From Litsea cubeba (taxonomy: Eukaryota > Streptophyta > Magnoliopsida > Laurales > Lauraceae): 64,000 nucleotides of DNA. Both the position numbers and the translations under genes were made by a program. The stretch is taken from the NCBI GenBank assembly GCA_012931725.1, contig CM022948.1, positions 49,688,668 through 49,752,667 on the forward strand. Reading direction: 5' to 3'. Shown piece after piece: positions 30,486 to 43,609 of this stretch. Numbering within the stretch: the stretch's first letter is position 1; each line of letters begins with the position of its first letter. Under the pieces are notes generated by a model. It was not told where the DNA came from and ran no database searches. It saw nothing but the letters and a program-made list of their open reading frames with translations.

Positions 30486-33284
30486 TGTCACACCTCCAAA
30501 AGTGTAACTGGGGTTATGCGTGAGATTAGGGCTAATTAAATTTTTTCAACAATAAGTAACAACACTTAGCCCCAATTGTGTCCCAATTGGATCGAAGGTC
30601 GCTTTGAGGTATAAACATTTCCTCAAACATATAAAATAATAGCGGAAGCTTCGTACAAACAAGAGGCATCTCAAAAAGTATAATTAAGAGCAATAAGGGA
30701 ATATATTAACTAGAATTCAAGTTTAAATAGTTAAACAAAAGTATTTAATAACAATGAAAGGCCACACCAAAACTTGGGCCTAACCAAAAGAATGATAGAA
30801 AGGAAACCCAAAATGTGAATCTATCCAAAATAGGTGTGAGGCACTCGTGTACGGGGTCAACACGGCTATACAACGCTATCCATACTGTAATCCAAAAAGT
30901 CATCAGGCTGATCCGCCTGAATCGCTTCCGTCGTCTCCACCTCGAGGTAGAAAGGCTCGGTACCTATGCACCCAGAGTAGCATTATCAAACACGACGGTC
31001 GGCAAACAATATATATATAAATCATCAAGATATACAATACAAATGAGAGTAGACGAGGGGTACAATCATATGAAACGCATAGCATTTTGATCGTAAGAAA
31101 AGCATGGCATCGAGTCATAATCAATCTATCATAAACATCTAGTAAGATAGGCGATCCACATAAGCTAATTACCACGGGAATATTGCCCTCCCGTACTCAC
31201 ATTGAGTTGTGGTGGGGATACTAAGACACAGGATATACCTGGTAACAAGACACAGGATTAAAAGCTTGGCAACAAGACACGAGTATAAGCTCGGCAGCAA
31301 GACACGAGTATGAACTCAGCAACAAGACACGGGAATGACCCGGCAACAACCAAGATCCATCAAGTAAGAAGTCGTACGTACTGTGCAGATGTTCATCAAA
31401 GTCTTCACACAGATGGTGCCCCATCCATGTTGGGTGATATACAGCTGAGTGGTGCCTGACACAAGGAATCCTAAGCATTCAATAGTGAGGGACTAGGCTT
31501 TCTTGCGTGAACAAGATTTATTAATCAGGGAGGGACTATTTCCATTTATCAAATCAATATCAAGACAATACAAGCAAGCTTCTTCAATATCAATACCATC
31601 AATTTATCAATACCATAAGTAATCCTCATCAAGTTTTTACAATTAAAGCCGCCTAGCCTCAACACTTCTATCAATCATCAAGACAAGCGGAACATCAAAA
31701 GGGATCCTAAGTTCAACACCTAGGTTCTTCAAGATTCCCAAAACAACATGAACAATTCATGTAAAAAGTACCAAACAAATGGTACAATTCGGAGTCAAAG
31801 GCGATGTACAATCCAATCATAGGCATAATGTTAAATCTGAAGCATCATATAACCATATTCAGTCAACGAAGGGAATAGGGTTTGCGAAACCCAAATAAGA
31901 CAATCTTCGTGCATAGATATAGAGGGGGTATCCCATTGTCCCGTACCGTTCAAGATTGAAATAGGTTGTGACCCGATACAACTGGATTAACCGTGAAAGA
32001 CATCGGCTCAAGACATCCTCACACATGGTCAAATGAGTCCAAAAAGGCAGCCGAGGTCCCATACAAGTCCAATAGAAATAAGGGTAAAAAGGCCCGCCAA
32101 AAGGTAGTCATCAGTGGGCCCGGTCAACCTGGGCCCAGCCCGGTCGACCGCGAGTTGTAACCAAAAAAAGGATGAACAGGAAATTGGTCAAGCGTTGTTT
32201 GCTCGGTTGACCGAGGCACATGGCCGATCGACCGAGGGCTCTGCAGAACACGAACCCCAGGTCTGTTTCTGAAGAGAAAATGGGGAAAAAAACCCATTTC
32301 AAATCCCATGGTTCATTTCAGTACATATGAAGGGAAAAACCCATCCATTTGAAAACCAAAGATCAAGTCAATCTAAGCATTTAAAGTCCAATCCATTCCA
32401 TTAACCAATTAGGTCATATTATCATATTTCCATCAATAAACCAAAACAAGTTGAGCAAGGGTTCATCTAGACAATATTGACCATCAAACCAAGGAAGAAA
32501 CAAGCATATCAAAACATAATCTATATACATTAACTTGCCTTGATGAAGAGCTAAAGGAAATCCAAGAGAAGTTGAGAAAACCCCTCTTTTGAACTCAATC
32601 TTGTAAAATGGCTTCCACACCCAAAATCTCTCTACAAAAATGAATGCAATGGGTGTAAATGAATTTCACTAAACTATTTCTAAGAAAATGGAAGAAGAAA
32701 GACTAGACCTAAAAGCTTGGGGAGCTTACCTTAAGGTGGGTTGTCAATGGAAGTCTTAGAAAAGGAGATGGTTGAGTTCAATGGAGCTTGAGGAAGAAGG
32801 AATGAAGCTTGGGCGGCGAAATGGGAGCTCCGACAGTCGTCGACGGCAAAGAGGCAGCTTGGAGGAAGAGGAGTTGGAGATGCACAGTGAGAAGGAAGAG
32901 AGAAATGAGTGAAAAGAGATGGGTTGGGCTTATATTAGGTTTGGATAAGTGGAAATATGGGTTTAGTCCCTCGATTGACAAAAATAATTATTTAGGCCTC
33001 TTCGACGCGTCGAATCGAAACGCGACTGAAGACAAATGTTCATGAAATGATGCGATCTACCCAATGCACCCATTTAACTAAAAACTCAAAATCTCGGAAA
33101 ATCCCCTGAAAATTCCCCCAAATTGCAAACCAACCCCTACTTTGTCCAAACGCACTCGGACTCACGCGAGACTTCGTACGCATGATCCACACGTCAAACC
33201 CGACTCGCTAAGACTCTAAATATACTTACTAACTAATTACATAATTAATTAAACTAATTATAGGCTAAGGGTTGGGATGTTACA
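30486..33284 (-). repeat. 3' LTR of the chromovirus (2799 bp)
   Basis: On the plus strand it begins TGTCACACCTCC and ends GGGATGTTACA; on its own strand TGTAACATCCC...TGTGACA. Contains the AAGACACGAGTAT minisatellite (about 31240-31345) and the GGTCGACC palindromes (32117-32240). Frames inside have no recognised product. Confidence 0.96.
32117..32240. repeat. CGGTCGACCG palindromes in the left chromovirus LTR
   Basis: Four copies or decayed copies: GCCCGGTCAACCTGGGC, CCCGGTCGACCGCG, CTCGGTTGACCGAG and GCCGATCGACCGAG. The right LTR (39796-39925) keeps more of them intact; decay is mostly C to T at CG sites. Confidence 0.9.
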
Positions 33285-33286
33285 TA

Positions 33287-33299
33287 CTCCCCCCCTTGG
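33287..33299 (-). other. Polypurine tract of the chromovirus
   Basis: On the minus strand CAAGGGGGGGAG stands two bases before the TGTAACATCCC start of the 3' LTR. Confidence 0.88.
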
Positions 33300-33320
33300 G
33301 CTATTTGGTCCTCCAAATCT

Positions 33321-34694
33321 CTAACACACCTCTGGCAATAACTCTAGATACTTTTCCTTGATCTGATCTCTGAGTTCCCAAGTCGCTTCCATTGGACTGT
33401 GATGCTCCCACTGTACTTTGACCCAATGAATAGTCATAGTCCTCAAAACATGTTCCTTGGTGTCTATGATTTCCTTCAGCTTCTCAACAAACGTAGTATC
33501 TGGCTGGACATCTAACGTTTCATGATGAAGCAAGTGTGTAGGGTCTGGTACGTATTTCCTCAGCGTGGAAATATGAAAGACTCTGTGAACTCCCGATAAC
33601 TCTATTGGCAATATCAATTTGTAAGCCACTTCCCTCACACGCATATCAATCTCAAACAGTCAGATAAATCTCCAAGCCAACATTCCTTTCTGTCCAAACC
33701 TTATAGTTCCTCTAGTCGGAGAGACTTTGAGAAACACCTTGTCTCCAACCTTGAACTCTAAATCTCTCCTCTTGAGGTCTGTGTAACTCTTCTGGCAGTT
33801 TGTTACAATCTTTATTCTGTCAACAATTTGCTTCACCTTCTCACTGGTATCGCTTATGATCGAAGGTCCATAAAAACTCCGAACACCAATCTCTTCCCAA
33901 CAAATCGGGGTCTTGCACTTCCGTCCGTACAATGCATCGAATGATGCCATTCCGATACTGGAGTGATAATTGTTGTTGTAGGTGAATTCACACAAACGAA
34001 GACTCTTCTCCTAGTCCTTCTTGAAGTCTAGAACACATGCCCGCAACATATCCTCCATAGTCTGGTTCGTCCTCTCAGTCTGTTCATCGGTCTGAGGGTG
34101 ATACGCAGTGCTGAAACTCAACTTAGTACCCAAGGCTGCTTGCAAACTGACCCAAAATCTTCCCACAAACCTCATGTCTCTGTCAGACACAACCGAATCT
34201 GGAACTCCGTGCAATCTGACTACGTCATCAATGTATTTGTGTGCCAAAACTTCCATGGATCCTCTCATCTTCATCGGAATGAAGTATGCTGACTTGGTGA
34301 GTCTATCGACAATCACCCAAATGCTGTCATGGTCCTTTGTGGGTGGTAATCCTGCAACGAAGTCCATAGTGATGTGTTCCCACTTCCATCCCGTTGTCTC
34401 TAATGGCTGAAGTAACCCTGGAAGTCTCTGATGTTCAGCATTGACTTATTGACACACTAAACACCTCGAAACAAAGCTTGCAATCTCTTTTTTTATGTTA
34501 TTCCACCAATAGAAGCTCTTCAAGTTCTGATACATTTTGATGCTCCCTGGGTGGATAGCATAACGAGAATGGTGTGCCTGAACCATAATCTCGTTCCTCA
34601 AATCATGTACACTCGGTACACACAATCTGTCCTGACAATATAACACACCCTCCACGAGTCTAAACTCTGGTCTGTCTGCTATGTTGTCTATCAA
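33321..34694 (-). pseudogene. Chromovirus integrase with C-terminal chromodomain
   Basis: HHCC zinc domain (VQAHHSRYAIHPGSIKMYQN ... CLVCQ at 34446-34610), catalytic core with VIVDRLTKSAYFIP (first D), VSDRDMRF (second D) and QTDEQTERTNQT (E), then the GPY-like module (LPIELSGVHRVFHISTLRKY) and a chromodomain (about 33330-33480: VLRTMTIHWVKVQW, ATWELRD) that in living elements steers insertion to heterochromatin. Stops at about 34446, 34008 and 33658 break it into pieces. Confidence 0.93.
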
Positions 34695-34754
34695 CCTGAC
34701 TAACTCTGGATCTTCTATTTGACTGCTCTTGATCCTGCCTAAAATCTTCGGTTC

Positions 34755-36301
34755 CTAAGTGTGCATATTTGCAATCATTACTTTCTCGGTCTGAGGTTGA
34801 AACTCTACATCCAAATCTCTGAATACTTCGGTCAAAGCCCACTCTGTCTGCAAACATCCGGTAGTCGATGTCTTTCCGCTCAGTGCATCTGCTACCACAT
34901 TAGCTTTCACGGGATAATAATTTATCGAAAAGTCGTAGTCCTTGATGTATTCCATCCATCTAGTTTGCTTCATGTTCAAATCTTTCTGCCTAAACAAATA
35001 CTAAAGACTCCTATGATCCGAATGAACTTCAAATTTCTCACCATACAGGTAATGTCTCCACATCTTCAGTGCCATCACAACTGCTGCAAGCTCCAAATCA
35101 TGGGTAGCGTATCTCTTCTCATGTTCTTTCAACTGTTTAGACCCGTAGGCTACTACTTTTCCTTCCTGCATGAGTATGCAACCCAATCCAACACCCGAAG
35201 CATCTGTAAAAATCACAAATCCACCAGTCCCTGAAGGTAAAGTATGGATAGGGGCTATGGTCAATCTAGTCTTCAACTCCTGAAAGTTGGTCTCACACTG
35301 ATCTGTCCACACAAAAGGAACATCCTTCCTTGTCAATTTAGTCAATGGAGCTGCTAGATTGGAGAATCCTTTCACAAATCTTCTGTAATAACCTACTAAA
35401 CCTAGAAAACTCCTGATTTGTGCCACTGTTTTCGGACTCTGCCAACTAACAATTACTTCAATCTTTGCTGGATCAATTGCTAAACCTTCCTTAGAGATGA
35501 TGTGTCCAAGAAAAAACACTTGCTCAAGCCAAAACTCACACTTGTTCAGCTTGGCATAGAGCTGATTCTCTCTCTCAAGATCTGCAATGAGGCTCTTAAA
35601 TGCTCTGCGTGATCATCTCTGGACTTCGAATAGACTAGCACATCGTCTATGAATACCACGGTGAACTAGTCCAAGCATGATGCAAAGATTTTGTTCATCA
35701 AGGCCATGAATACACTCGGTGCATTGGTCGACCCAAATGGCATAACCAAGAATTCATAATGGCCATATCTGGTCCTAAAGGTTGTCTTCTGCACATCCTA
35801 CTCTCTGACCCGCAACTGATGGTAGCCTGATCTCAAATCAATCTTTGAAAAGTGTTGTGATCCTTACAGCTGATCGAACAACTCATCTATCCCGTGCAAC
35901 GGATACTTGTTCTTAATTGTAGCCTGGTTCAACTACCTGTAGTCTATCCACATTCGCATCGAGCCATCTTTCTTTTTCACAAATAAAACTGATGCACCCC
36001 ACGATTATACACTCGGTCTCACAAATCCTCTGTCCAAGAGATCCTGTAGCTGAACTTTCAACTCTTTTAACTCTGCTGGAGCCATACGATAAGGAGCTTT
36101 CGAGATCGATGCCGTCCCTGGCACTAGCTCTATCGTGAAGTCTATCTCTCGAACATGTGGTAATCCAGGTATCTCCTTTGGAAATATATCTGGGAACTCA
36201 CAAACCATTGGAATATCCTCCACCGCTTTGGACAATTTATCCTCCGTGATAAATGCCAAATATCCTTCACAACCACTCTTGATCATTCTATGTGCCCTCA
36301 A
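34755..36301 (-). pseudogene. Chromovirus reverse transcriptase and RNase H
   Basis: RT: VRPSV.SWGA.VLFVKKKDGSMRM, IDLRSGYHQLRV, LVMPFG, VVFIDDVLVYS (catalytic DD near 35645). RNase H: VIFTDASGVGLGC, YATHDLELAAVV, EVHSDHRSL and ANVVADALSGK, i.e. the D-E-D-D order. In-frame stops occur at the start of RT (36005), in the middle (for example R(stop)LNQ and E(stop)DVQ) and after HSDHRSL (35001). Several are one C-to-T change from Gln or one change from Trp. Confidence 0.93.
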
Positions 36302-36325
36302 GGCTAAAATGACACTAGTGGTAAT

Positions 36326-36700
36326 TTACTTCCACTCTCCAACAATCTCAACACTATCTTCTAACACTTGCAATCTGATAGTCTTGTTGAAGCAGTCCAT
36401 AACTGCTTTGTAGGTATACAACCAGTCTATACCCAAAATGACATCAAAGTCTTTCATCCCTAGGATTATCAAGTCTGCAAACAAGATGAAGTTTCCCACC
36501 TGCACTTTGCATGTTGGATAATAGGACTCACACTGCACGGTTTTCCCTAAGGGAGTACTAACAAGTAAAACACAATGCAATGGAGCTACTTCTCCCACCA
36601 AGCATGCAACAAATATAAGAGAAACAAAAGAATGCGTGGAACCAGAATCAAACAAGACTCTAGAAGGTACATCTGAGATAGAGAGTGTACCTTCCACCAC
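36326..36700 (-). pseudogene. Chromovirus aspartic protease
   Basis: VLFDSGSTHSFVS contains the DSG active-site triad and ILGIDWLYTYKAVMDC the conserved second block. It processes the gag-pol polyprotein in active elements. Confidence 0.93.
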
Positions 36701-38004
36701 GCCTCAAATGTCCTCTCCCTCCTGCATATCTAAGGCATTAAGCCTACCATGCTGTTGAGGCCTCTGCTGCTGTCCATGCTGCTATCCCTGTTGCTGTCGC
36801 GGTTGCTGTTGCCCCTGGGGCCTCTGGTGTCCCCTATTCTGCTGAGGTCCTGCAAGTCTAAACTGTTGTGGTTGTTGCTGTACTCAAGGTTGTTGCTAAT
36901 TAGGCTGTTGTGGCATGTTAGGTGGTGCTGCCTCAATGGTTGTGCTGCAACTAGCAGTCGAGGAGCTGCATTCCTCACAATCTGTCCTTGTTTCCTAGGG
37001 CAATCCTTGACCTAGTGGCCTTGCATACTACACTCAAAACATGCCCTTGACATCACCCTACACTCTGATGACGGATGACTCCCGCCACAATGAATACACT
37101 CCCCTCTTCGTACTTGATCTTGCCTAGGCCTCTTGGCCTGCTGCTGATACTGCCGCTGCTGATATTGCTGCTGGTGCTATTGATATCCTGAACCTTGACT
37201 CTTACCCTCAGTCTGAGCCAGACAAAGTTTCTGATTGTAGATGGCCTTCTCCTTGATGGACTCTTCAGCCCAATAGGTTCTCTTGAGATTCTCCTCATAA
37301 GTGGCCAAAGTCACACTAGTTACTTTCTCCTTGATGTTGGGGTTCAGTCCCCAGATAAACCTCATGACCTTGTCTGCCTTTGTCTTCACCAAAGATGGTG
37401 CAAACCTAGACAGGTTCGTGAACTGCTGCTCATAGACTTGAACTGATTTTTCTCCTTGCTTGAGGGTCTCAAACTCAGCAATCTTGAGTGCTGCGATGTG
37501 TGGCGGAATATACTTAGCAAGAAACAATTTGCTGAATGACTCCAATGCAGTCTCATCCTCTACAGTATCAAAGGGAGTCGTAACCGACTTCCACCACATC
37601 TCTGCCGTGCCTTGAAACATATATGCAGCTAACTGAACCCTCTCCTTCCCAGTACAACGGAAGACCTCAAAGATCTTTTCCAACTGAACTACCCACTCAT
37701 CGGCATCAAGTGAGTCTTCGTTCCCGTAGAACTATGGCGGTGCTCTCTTCTTGAACTTATCAAACAGTTCATTTGGGTCAATTTCCCTAGCTGGCATGAT
37801 GATCTGTGCAGGCTGTACTTGCTTCTACATCACTTCAATCATCTTAGACTGTACCTCTTAAGAAGTAACAAAGGCTTACATCAGCTGATTGAATCGTCCT
37901 TCCATAGTAGTCTCAACATATGCATTTGCATTTGCATTCTCATTAGAATTAGCATTGCTACTCTCTAGGTTACTGTGGCTCGAACGCATATGACGGCCAG
38001 CCAT
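36701..38004 (-). pseudogene. Chromovirus gag with zinc knuckles and Gln/His-rich linker
   Basis: Start ATG at 38004-38002 (MAGRHMRSSHSNLES), then WVVQLEKIFEVFRCTGKERV, AEMWWKS, FSKLFLAKYIPPHIAALKI, EQQFTNLSRFAP and MRFIWGLNPNIKEKV, the capsid part. Zinc knuckle-like CIHCGGSHPSSEC and CFECSMQGH...DCP near 37020-37110. A repetitive CAG/CTG-rich linker at 36740-36960 precedes the protease. Stops near 37860, 37735 and 37177. Confidence 0.92.
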
Positions 38005-38155
38005 CCTAAAACATAAGAAATGTTAATCCTATTAGACTCAATCTAGCAAACAAACTATACATTCTACACAAGCTAAAAAAACTAAGATACCCAAAAGAAT
38101 TCTAATCCTCACACGTCCTAAGTTTCTACTTGTTTTTAAACTAGAAACCAGTAAT

Positions 38156-38167
38156 GCTCTGATACCA
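38156..38167 (-). other. Primer-binding site of the chromovirus (initiator Met tRNA)
   Basis: On the minus strand the LTR end CATGACA is followed by AGT and then TGGTATCAGAGC. Confidence 0.95.
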
Positions 38168-38170
38168 ACT

Positions 38171-40965
38171 TGTCATGCCCCCCAAAAGTGTAATCGGGGT
38201 TATGCGTGACATTAGGGCTAATTAAGATTTTTCAACAATAAGTAACAACACTTAGTCCCAATCGTGTCCCGATTGGATCGAAGGTCGCTGTGAGGTTTAA
38301 ACATTTCCTCAAACATATAAAATAATAGCGGAAGCTTCGTACAAACAAGAGGTATCTCAAAATGTATAGTTAAGAGCAATACGGAAGTATATTAACTAGA
38401 GTTCAAGTTTAAATAGTTAAACAAAAGTATTTAATAACAATGAAAGGCCACACCACAACTTAGGCCTAATGAAAAGAATGATAGAAAGGAAACCCAAAAT
38501 GTGAATCTATCCAAAATAGGTGTGAGGCACTCGTGTACGGGGGTCAATACGGCTATACAACGCCGTCCGTACTGTAATCTAGGAAGTCATCAGGCTGATC
38601 CGCCTGAATCGCTTCCGTCGTCTCCTCCTCGAGGTAGAAGGGCTCGGTACCTATGCACTAAGAGTAGCATCATCAGACACGACGGTCGGCAAGCAATATA
38701 TATAAATCATCAATATATACAGTACAAATGAGAGTAGACGAGGAATACAATCATATGAAACGCATAGCATTCTGATCGTAAGAAATGCATAGCATCGAGT
38801 CATAATCAATCTATCATAAACATCTAGCAAGATAGGCGATCCACATAAGCTAATTACCATGGGAATATTGCCATCCCGTACTCACATTGAGTTGTGGTGG
38901 GGATACCAAGACACAGGATATACCTAGCAACAAGACACGAGTATAAACTTGGCAGCAAGACACGAGTATGAACTCGGCAACAAGACATGGGGATGACTCG
39001 GCAACAATCAAGATCCATCAAGTAATAAGTCGTACTGCGTAGATGTTCATCAAAGTCTTCAGTGCCCCATCCGTGTTGGGCGATATACAGCTGAGTGGTG
39101 CCTGACACAATGAATCCTAAACATCCAATAGTGAGGGGCTAGGCTTTCTTGCGTGAACAAGATTTATTAATCAAGGAGGGACTACTTCCATTTATCAAAT
39201 CAATATGAAGACAATACAAGCAAGCTTCTTCAATATCAATACCATCAATTTATCAATACCATAAGTAATCCTCATCAAGCTTTTACAATTAAAGCCGCCT
39301 AGCCTCAACACTTCTATCAATCATCAAGACAATCGGAACATCAAAGGGGATCTTAAGTTCAACACCTAAGTTCTTCAAGACTCCCAAAACAAAATAAAGT
39401 AAAGCAAGCTAAAGAACATGAACAATTCATGTAGAAAGTACCAAACAAATGGTACAATTCGGAGTCGAAAGCGATGAACAATCGATGAACAATCCAATCC
39501 TAGGCATAATGTTAAATCTGAAGCATCGTACAACCATATTCAGTCAACGAAGGGAATAGGGTTCGCGATACCCAAACGAGACAATCTTCGTGCATAGATA
39601 TAGAGGGGGTATCCTGTTGTCCCGTACCGTTCAAGATTGAAATAGGTTGTGACCTGATACAACCGGATTAGCTGTGAAAGACATCGGCTCAAGACATCCT
39701 CACACATGGTCAAATGAGTCCAAAAAGGTAGTCGAGGTCCCATACAAGTTCAATAGAAACAAGGGTAAAAAGGCCCTAAAAAAGGTAGTTCGTCAGTGGG
39801 CCCGGTCGACCTAGGCCCAGCCCGGTCGACCGCGAGTTGTAACCGAAAAAAGGATGAACAGGAAATTGGTCATGCGCTATTTGCTCGGTCGACTGAGCCA
39901 CATGGCCGGTCGAGCGAGGGCTCTGCGGAACGCAGACCCCAGGTTTGTTTCTGAAGAGAAAATGGGGAAAAACCCATTTCAAATCCCATGGTTCATTTCA
40001 GTACATATGAAGGGAAAAACCCATCCATTTGAAAACCAAAAGATCAAGTCAATCTAAGCATTTAAAGTCCAATCCATTCCATTAACCAATTAGGTCATAT
40101 TATCATGTTTCCATCCATAAACCAAAACAAGTTGAGCAAGGGTTCATCTAGACAATATTGAGCATCAAACCAAGGAAGAAACAAGCATATCAAAACATAA
40201 TCTATATACATTAACTTGCCTCGATGAAGAGCTAAAGGAAATCCAAGAGAAGTTGAGAAAACCCCTCTTTTGAGCTCAATCTTGTAAAATGGCTTCCACA
40301 CCCAAAATCTATCTACAAAAATGAATGCAATGGGTGTAAATGAATTTCACTAAACTATTTCTAAGAAAATGGAAGAAGAAAGACTAGACCTAAAAGCTTG
40401 GGGAGCTTACCTCAAGGTGGGTTGTCAATGGAAGTCTTAGAAAAGGAGATGGTTGAGTTCAATGGAGCTTGAGGAAGAAGGAATGAAGCTTGGCCGGCGA
40501 AATGGGAGCTCCGACAGTTGTCGACGGCAAGGAGGCAGCTTGGAGGAAGAGGAGTTGGAGATGCACAGTGAGAAGGAAGAGAGAATCGAATGAAAGGAGA
40601 TGGGTTGGGCTTATATTAGGTTTGGGTAAGTGGAAATATGGGCTTAGTCCCTGGATTGACTAAAATAATTATTTGGGCCTCTTCGACGCGGCGAATCGAA
40701 ACGCGACTGAAGACAAATGTTCATGAAATGATGCGATCTACCAGATGCACCTAATTCACTAAAAACTCAAAATCTCGGAAAATCCCCTGAAAACTCTCCC
40801 AAATTGCAAACCAACCCCTACTTTGCCCAAACGCACTCGGACGCACGTGAGACTTCGCACGCGTGATCCACGTGTCAAACCCGGCTCGCTAAGACTCTAA
40901 ACACGCTTACTAACTAATCACACAATTAATTAAAATAATTATAGGCTAAGGGTCGGGATGTTACA
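38171..40965 (-). repeat. 5' LTR of the chromovirus (2795 bp)
   Basis: Plus strand TGTCATGCCCCCC... to ...GTCGGGATGTTACA. Same length and landmarks as the left LTR. It carries a 23-base stretch with AGTAAAGCAAGC near 39398 absent from the left copy, and lacks a few short segments present there. Confidence 0.96.
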
Positions 40966-42888
40966 GTAGCTGCTACCTTACCCGCAAAAGCCATGATCAT
41001 AGAGCTTCTACTGATTCCACCAACATTTGCCGATTGAGAAAATGAGTTGAAAAACCCATCAGAATTTAACTTAATATGAATGGCAGGTGAAGGGAACCAA
41101 ATATCCTGAGAAACACTCAAGGCAAAAAAGTTGTCACAGAGACAAGGTTAGATACATCCAACTCAGTAAAAGCAAAGAAACCAATGGCTTTGATAGATGA
41201 AGGGAAAACGGGGCTATGATTGAAGACATGGTCATTTTTCATTTTCCATAAGTACCATTTTACTAGGATTCTTAATTTGCTTGATTGACTTGGTAATATT
41301 CTTTACCAAAACCAGTGAGATAGACCCATACTCTGAATAGGACTGTGGATCTTTCTTGGGAAAGAAGTTCAAACAATTTTGGCAATGGGACACTGGGTTA
41401 ATAAATGGTCCAGTGATTCCTCATGGGCATGGCAAAGGGTACATCTGGGCAGATAGCTTGGTTTATTTTATGAAGCTTTTCTTTTGGTGGGAAGACGGTT
41501 ATTCAAGTCTCTCCAGGTAAAGAATAGAAGTTTTGAAGGAAGATCCAAGGCCCAAAGTTGTTTCTATATATAGGAGGTAAGGGCCCATAACAAGTGTATC
41601 AATGGCTTTGTATAAGACTTCAGTTGCACACATTACTGTTGGTTCGTCCCCCTAGCACCGAATATCCTCACCACCTAATTGATGTGATTGATGTCTTTGA
41701 GTTTTCCATCCTATCCCCGGCTCCCAAAGCAAGTTTAGAAGTTCTCTGTCCTATATGGAGATGTCAAATGGGCCATGCCCTCTATGCCCAGCACGGCAGT
41801 CAACGTGCCAGTGGGCCGTGCTGGCGGAGCACTCCGGGCAGCTATGCCCAATGTCGTGCCGGCACGGCACAGTTGGCATCTTTAGTTCCATATAGGCCCC
41901 TCTTCAATAAGCTTGATGGCATAAATAAAAAAAATAAAAAAAAAAACCCACCTAATTGGGTTTTGAAGAGAATTTAAGTTGCATTTAAACGGAACCTACT
42001 CCAATGGTGGCATTCCTAGAATCCATCGATCCTGAAAGATCTGTACTGGGTCTTCCAATAACCCATCTCTGATTATCAAATATGATTAATCTGTGTTGGA
42101 GTAAAGCTTTCCAGAATAGAGACTCAGGTACCTTTAACTTTGCAATTTTGTAAGTCATCTTTTTTAAGGTACTTTTATCTTAGCAGAAGCACCAACAAGG
42201 CTTGGGGATTGGTCAAAAACCTCCACAAGGTTTTGGCTATTAGGGCTGAGTTTAATTTATCCATTGATTTAATCCCCAGACCTCCATAAGGAACTGAGCT
42301 AGTCACTTTATCCCAAGCAATGGGAATCCACTGTCTAGAATGAATGTTTCCTACCCAAAGAAATCTTGGCTGATTTTGATACATTATCAGGATGAACCTC
42401 TCGCAGACCTTATGAAGTCCCATCCAATAAGCTAGTAGAGTGGAGGAAACCGATTGGATCAAAATTCTTCTATCAAATGGGATAAAACACTCTCATTCCA
42501 TGTATGTAATTTGTGAATTGGTGTCCTATCTATAATTAAATTGGGATCCTAGTTCTATGGCCGATCACATGACAATGACGCACCTAAACTATTTGGATTG
42601 TTGGGTTGAGTCATGGACCCAAAAGATTTCTTTGGTTTTCCTCATAGAGTCACTAGGCGTGTTAACAGAGAAAAACAGGCTTGATTTTCTCTGGTTAGTG
42701 GTTAACCACCTGTACGTCCTGATTCTGACCCAAAGTTTTGCAAAATGTCATTGTTTTTAATAGCCCATTTCTATTTGGCCATAAAAAGGACCAAAACATC
42801 ATCCGCGTATTGCAATAGACCCACCGTATCTCAGCTCCCTTATGTGCCTTAATTGGGAAAATACTGCAAACCCGACCTTGTGATATTA
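40966..42888 (-). pseudogene. Third L1-type LINE, 5' part (RT palm to RNase H start)
   Basis: Minus strand from the right: YADDVLVL-type catalytic motif (QYADDVLVLFM, 42795-42815), ILIQSVSSTLLAYWMGLHKV, RFLWVGNIHSRQWIPIAWDK and GGLGIKSMDKLNSALIAKTL, then the zf-RVT region, then HIKLNSDGFFNS at the start of RNase H and SMIMAFAGKVAA. Joined with 29640-30485 it is one 5'-truncated LINE. Frameshifts and stops are frequent. A GC-rich insert interrupts it at about 41745-41893. Confidence 0.85.
41745..41893. mobile_element. GC-rich inverted-repeat insert, likely a short DNA transposon
   Basis: Left end AGATGTCAAATGGGCCATGCC (from about 41758), complement of right end AGATGCCAACTGTGCCGTGCC. The interior has several G(G/C)CACGG/CCGTGC(C/T) pieces able to pair. 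It sits in the LINE's RNase H/zf region where no such sequence belongs. A clean target duplication was not found (TCCTATAT against TCCATATA at the two sides). Confidence 0.5.
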
Positions 42889-43609
42889 ATTAGTGACGGA
42901 GCCAGGATTTTTTCGCAGTGAGGCAAAAAAGAATTAAAACTTTCGATAAATAAAACATTTACAAAAAAAAAAAATTGTATTAACATCAGCTCTTATACAT
43001 CAATTAGCCATTCGATTACATCAATGTTTGTCAATTAGAATGAGAATCAATGACCTTTTTAATTTTATGACCTTTTTCTTTTTTCTTTTTAATTTTTATA
43101 AAATGCAATTTTTGTAAGATATGGTACACGCACAATCAATTATATGCTCAATTGGACAGTGGACCCCACTCCCAATGATATGAAATTATGAGATATACCA
43201 TTAGAAGAGATGGTGTTCATTTTAAACTATTTAATTTTAATTATATATGCCCTACAATGGATTCCCGAAGACTTCTAAGTTAACAATAATAGTGATTTTT
43301 GGATATGCAATTGTTGAATAGTTAAAAGGAAGGTAATCCATTCGCTCATACTCTTTTTTTTTTTCCAATAATTTTAACCTATAATAAGACAGCGAGCCAA
43401 AAGTGATAAGCAATAGGACTTATAAGTTATTAAATGGGGGCTTCGGCCGGAGGTCCCTCAAAGTATGACTTTGTTGCTAACAGTCCACAAAAAAAAAAAA
43501 AATATCATAGAGCCAAAGGTCCCTCCCACACTTTTTCATACCTATGATTGGTGGGATATCCCATTTATAATGGCCAACTAACATTTAATTGACCACGATT
43601 AATGGAATC

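Larger units (their letters stand above)
30486..40965 (-). mobile_element. Complete Ty3/gypsy chromovirus (Tekay/Del-like), minus strand
   Basis: Two LTRs (30486-33284 and 38171-40965), TSD GTAGC (30481-30485, 40966-40970), Met-tRNA primer site next to the right LTR, polypurine tract next to the left LTR, and gag, protease, RT, RNase H, integrase and chromodomain in chromovirus order on the minus strand. Coding parts have many stops and frameshifts. The first ~135 bases of the two LTRs differ at about 11 places by eye, many C/T, so the insertion is not recent. Confidence 0.97.
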
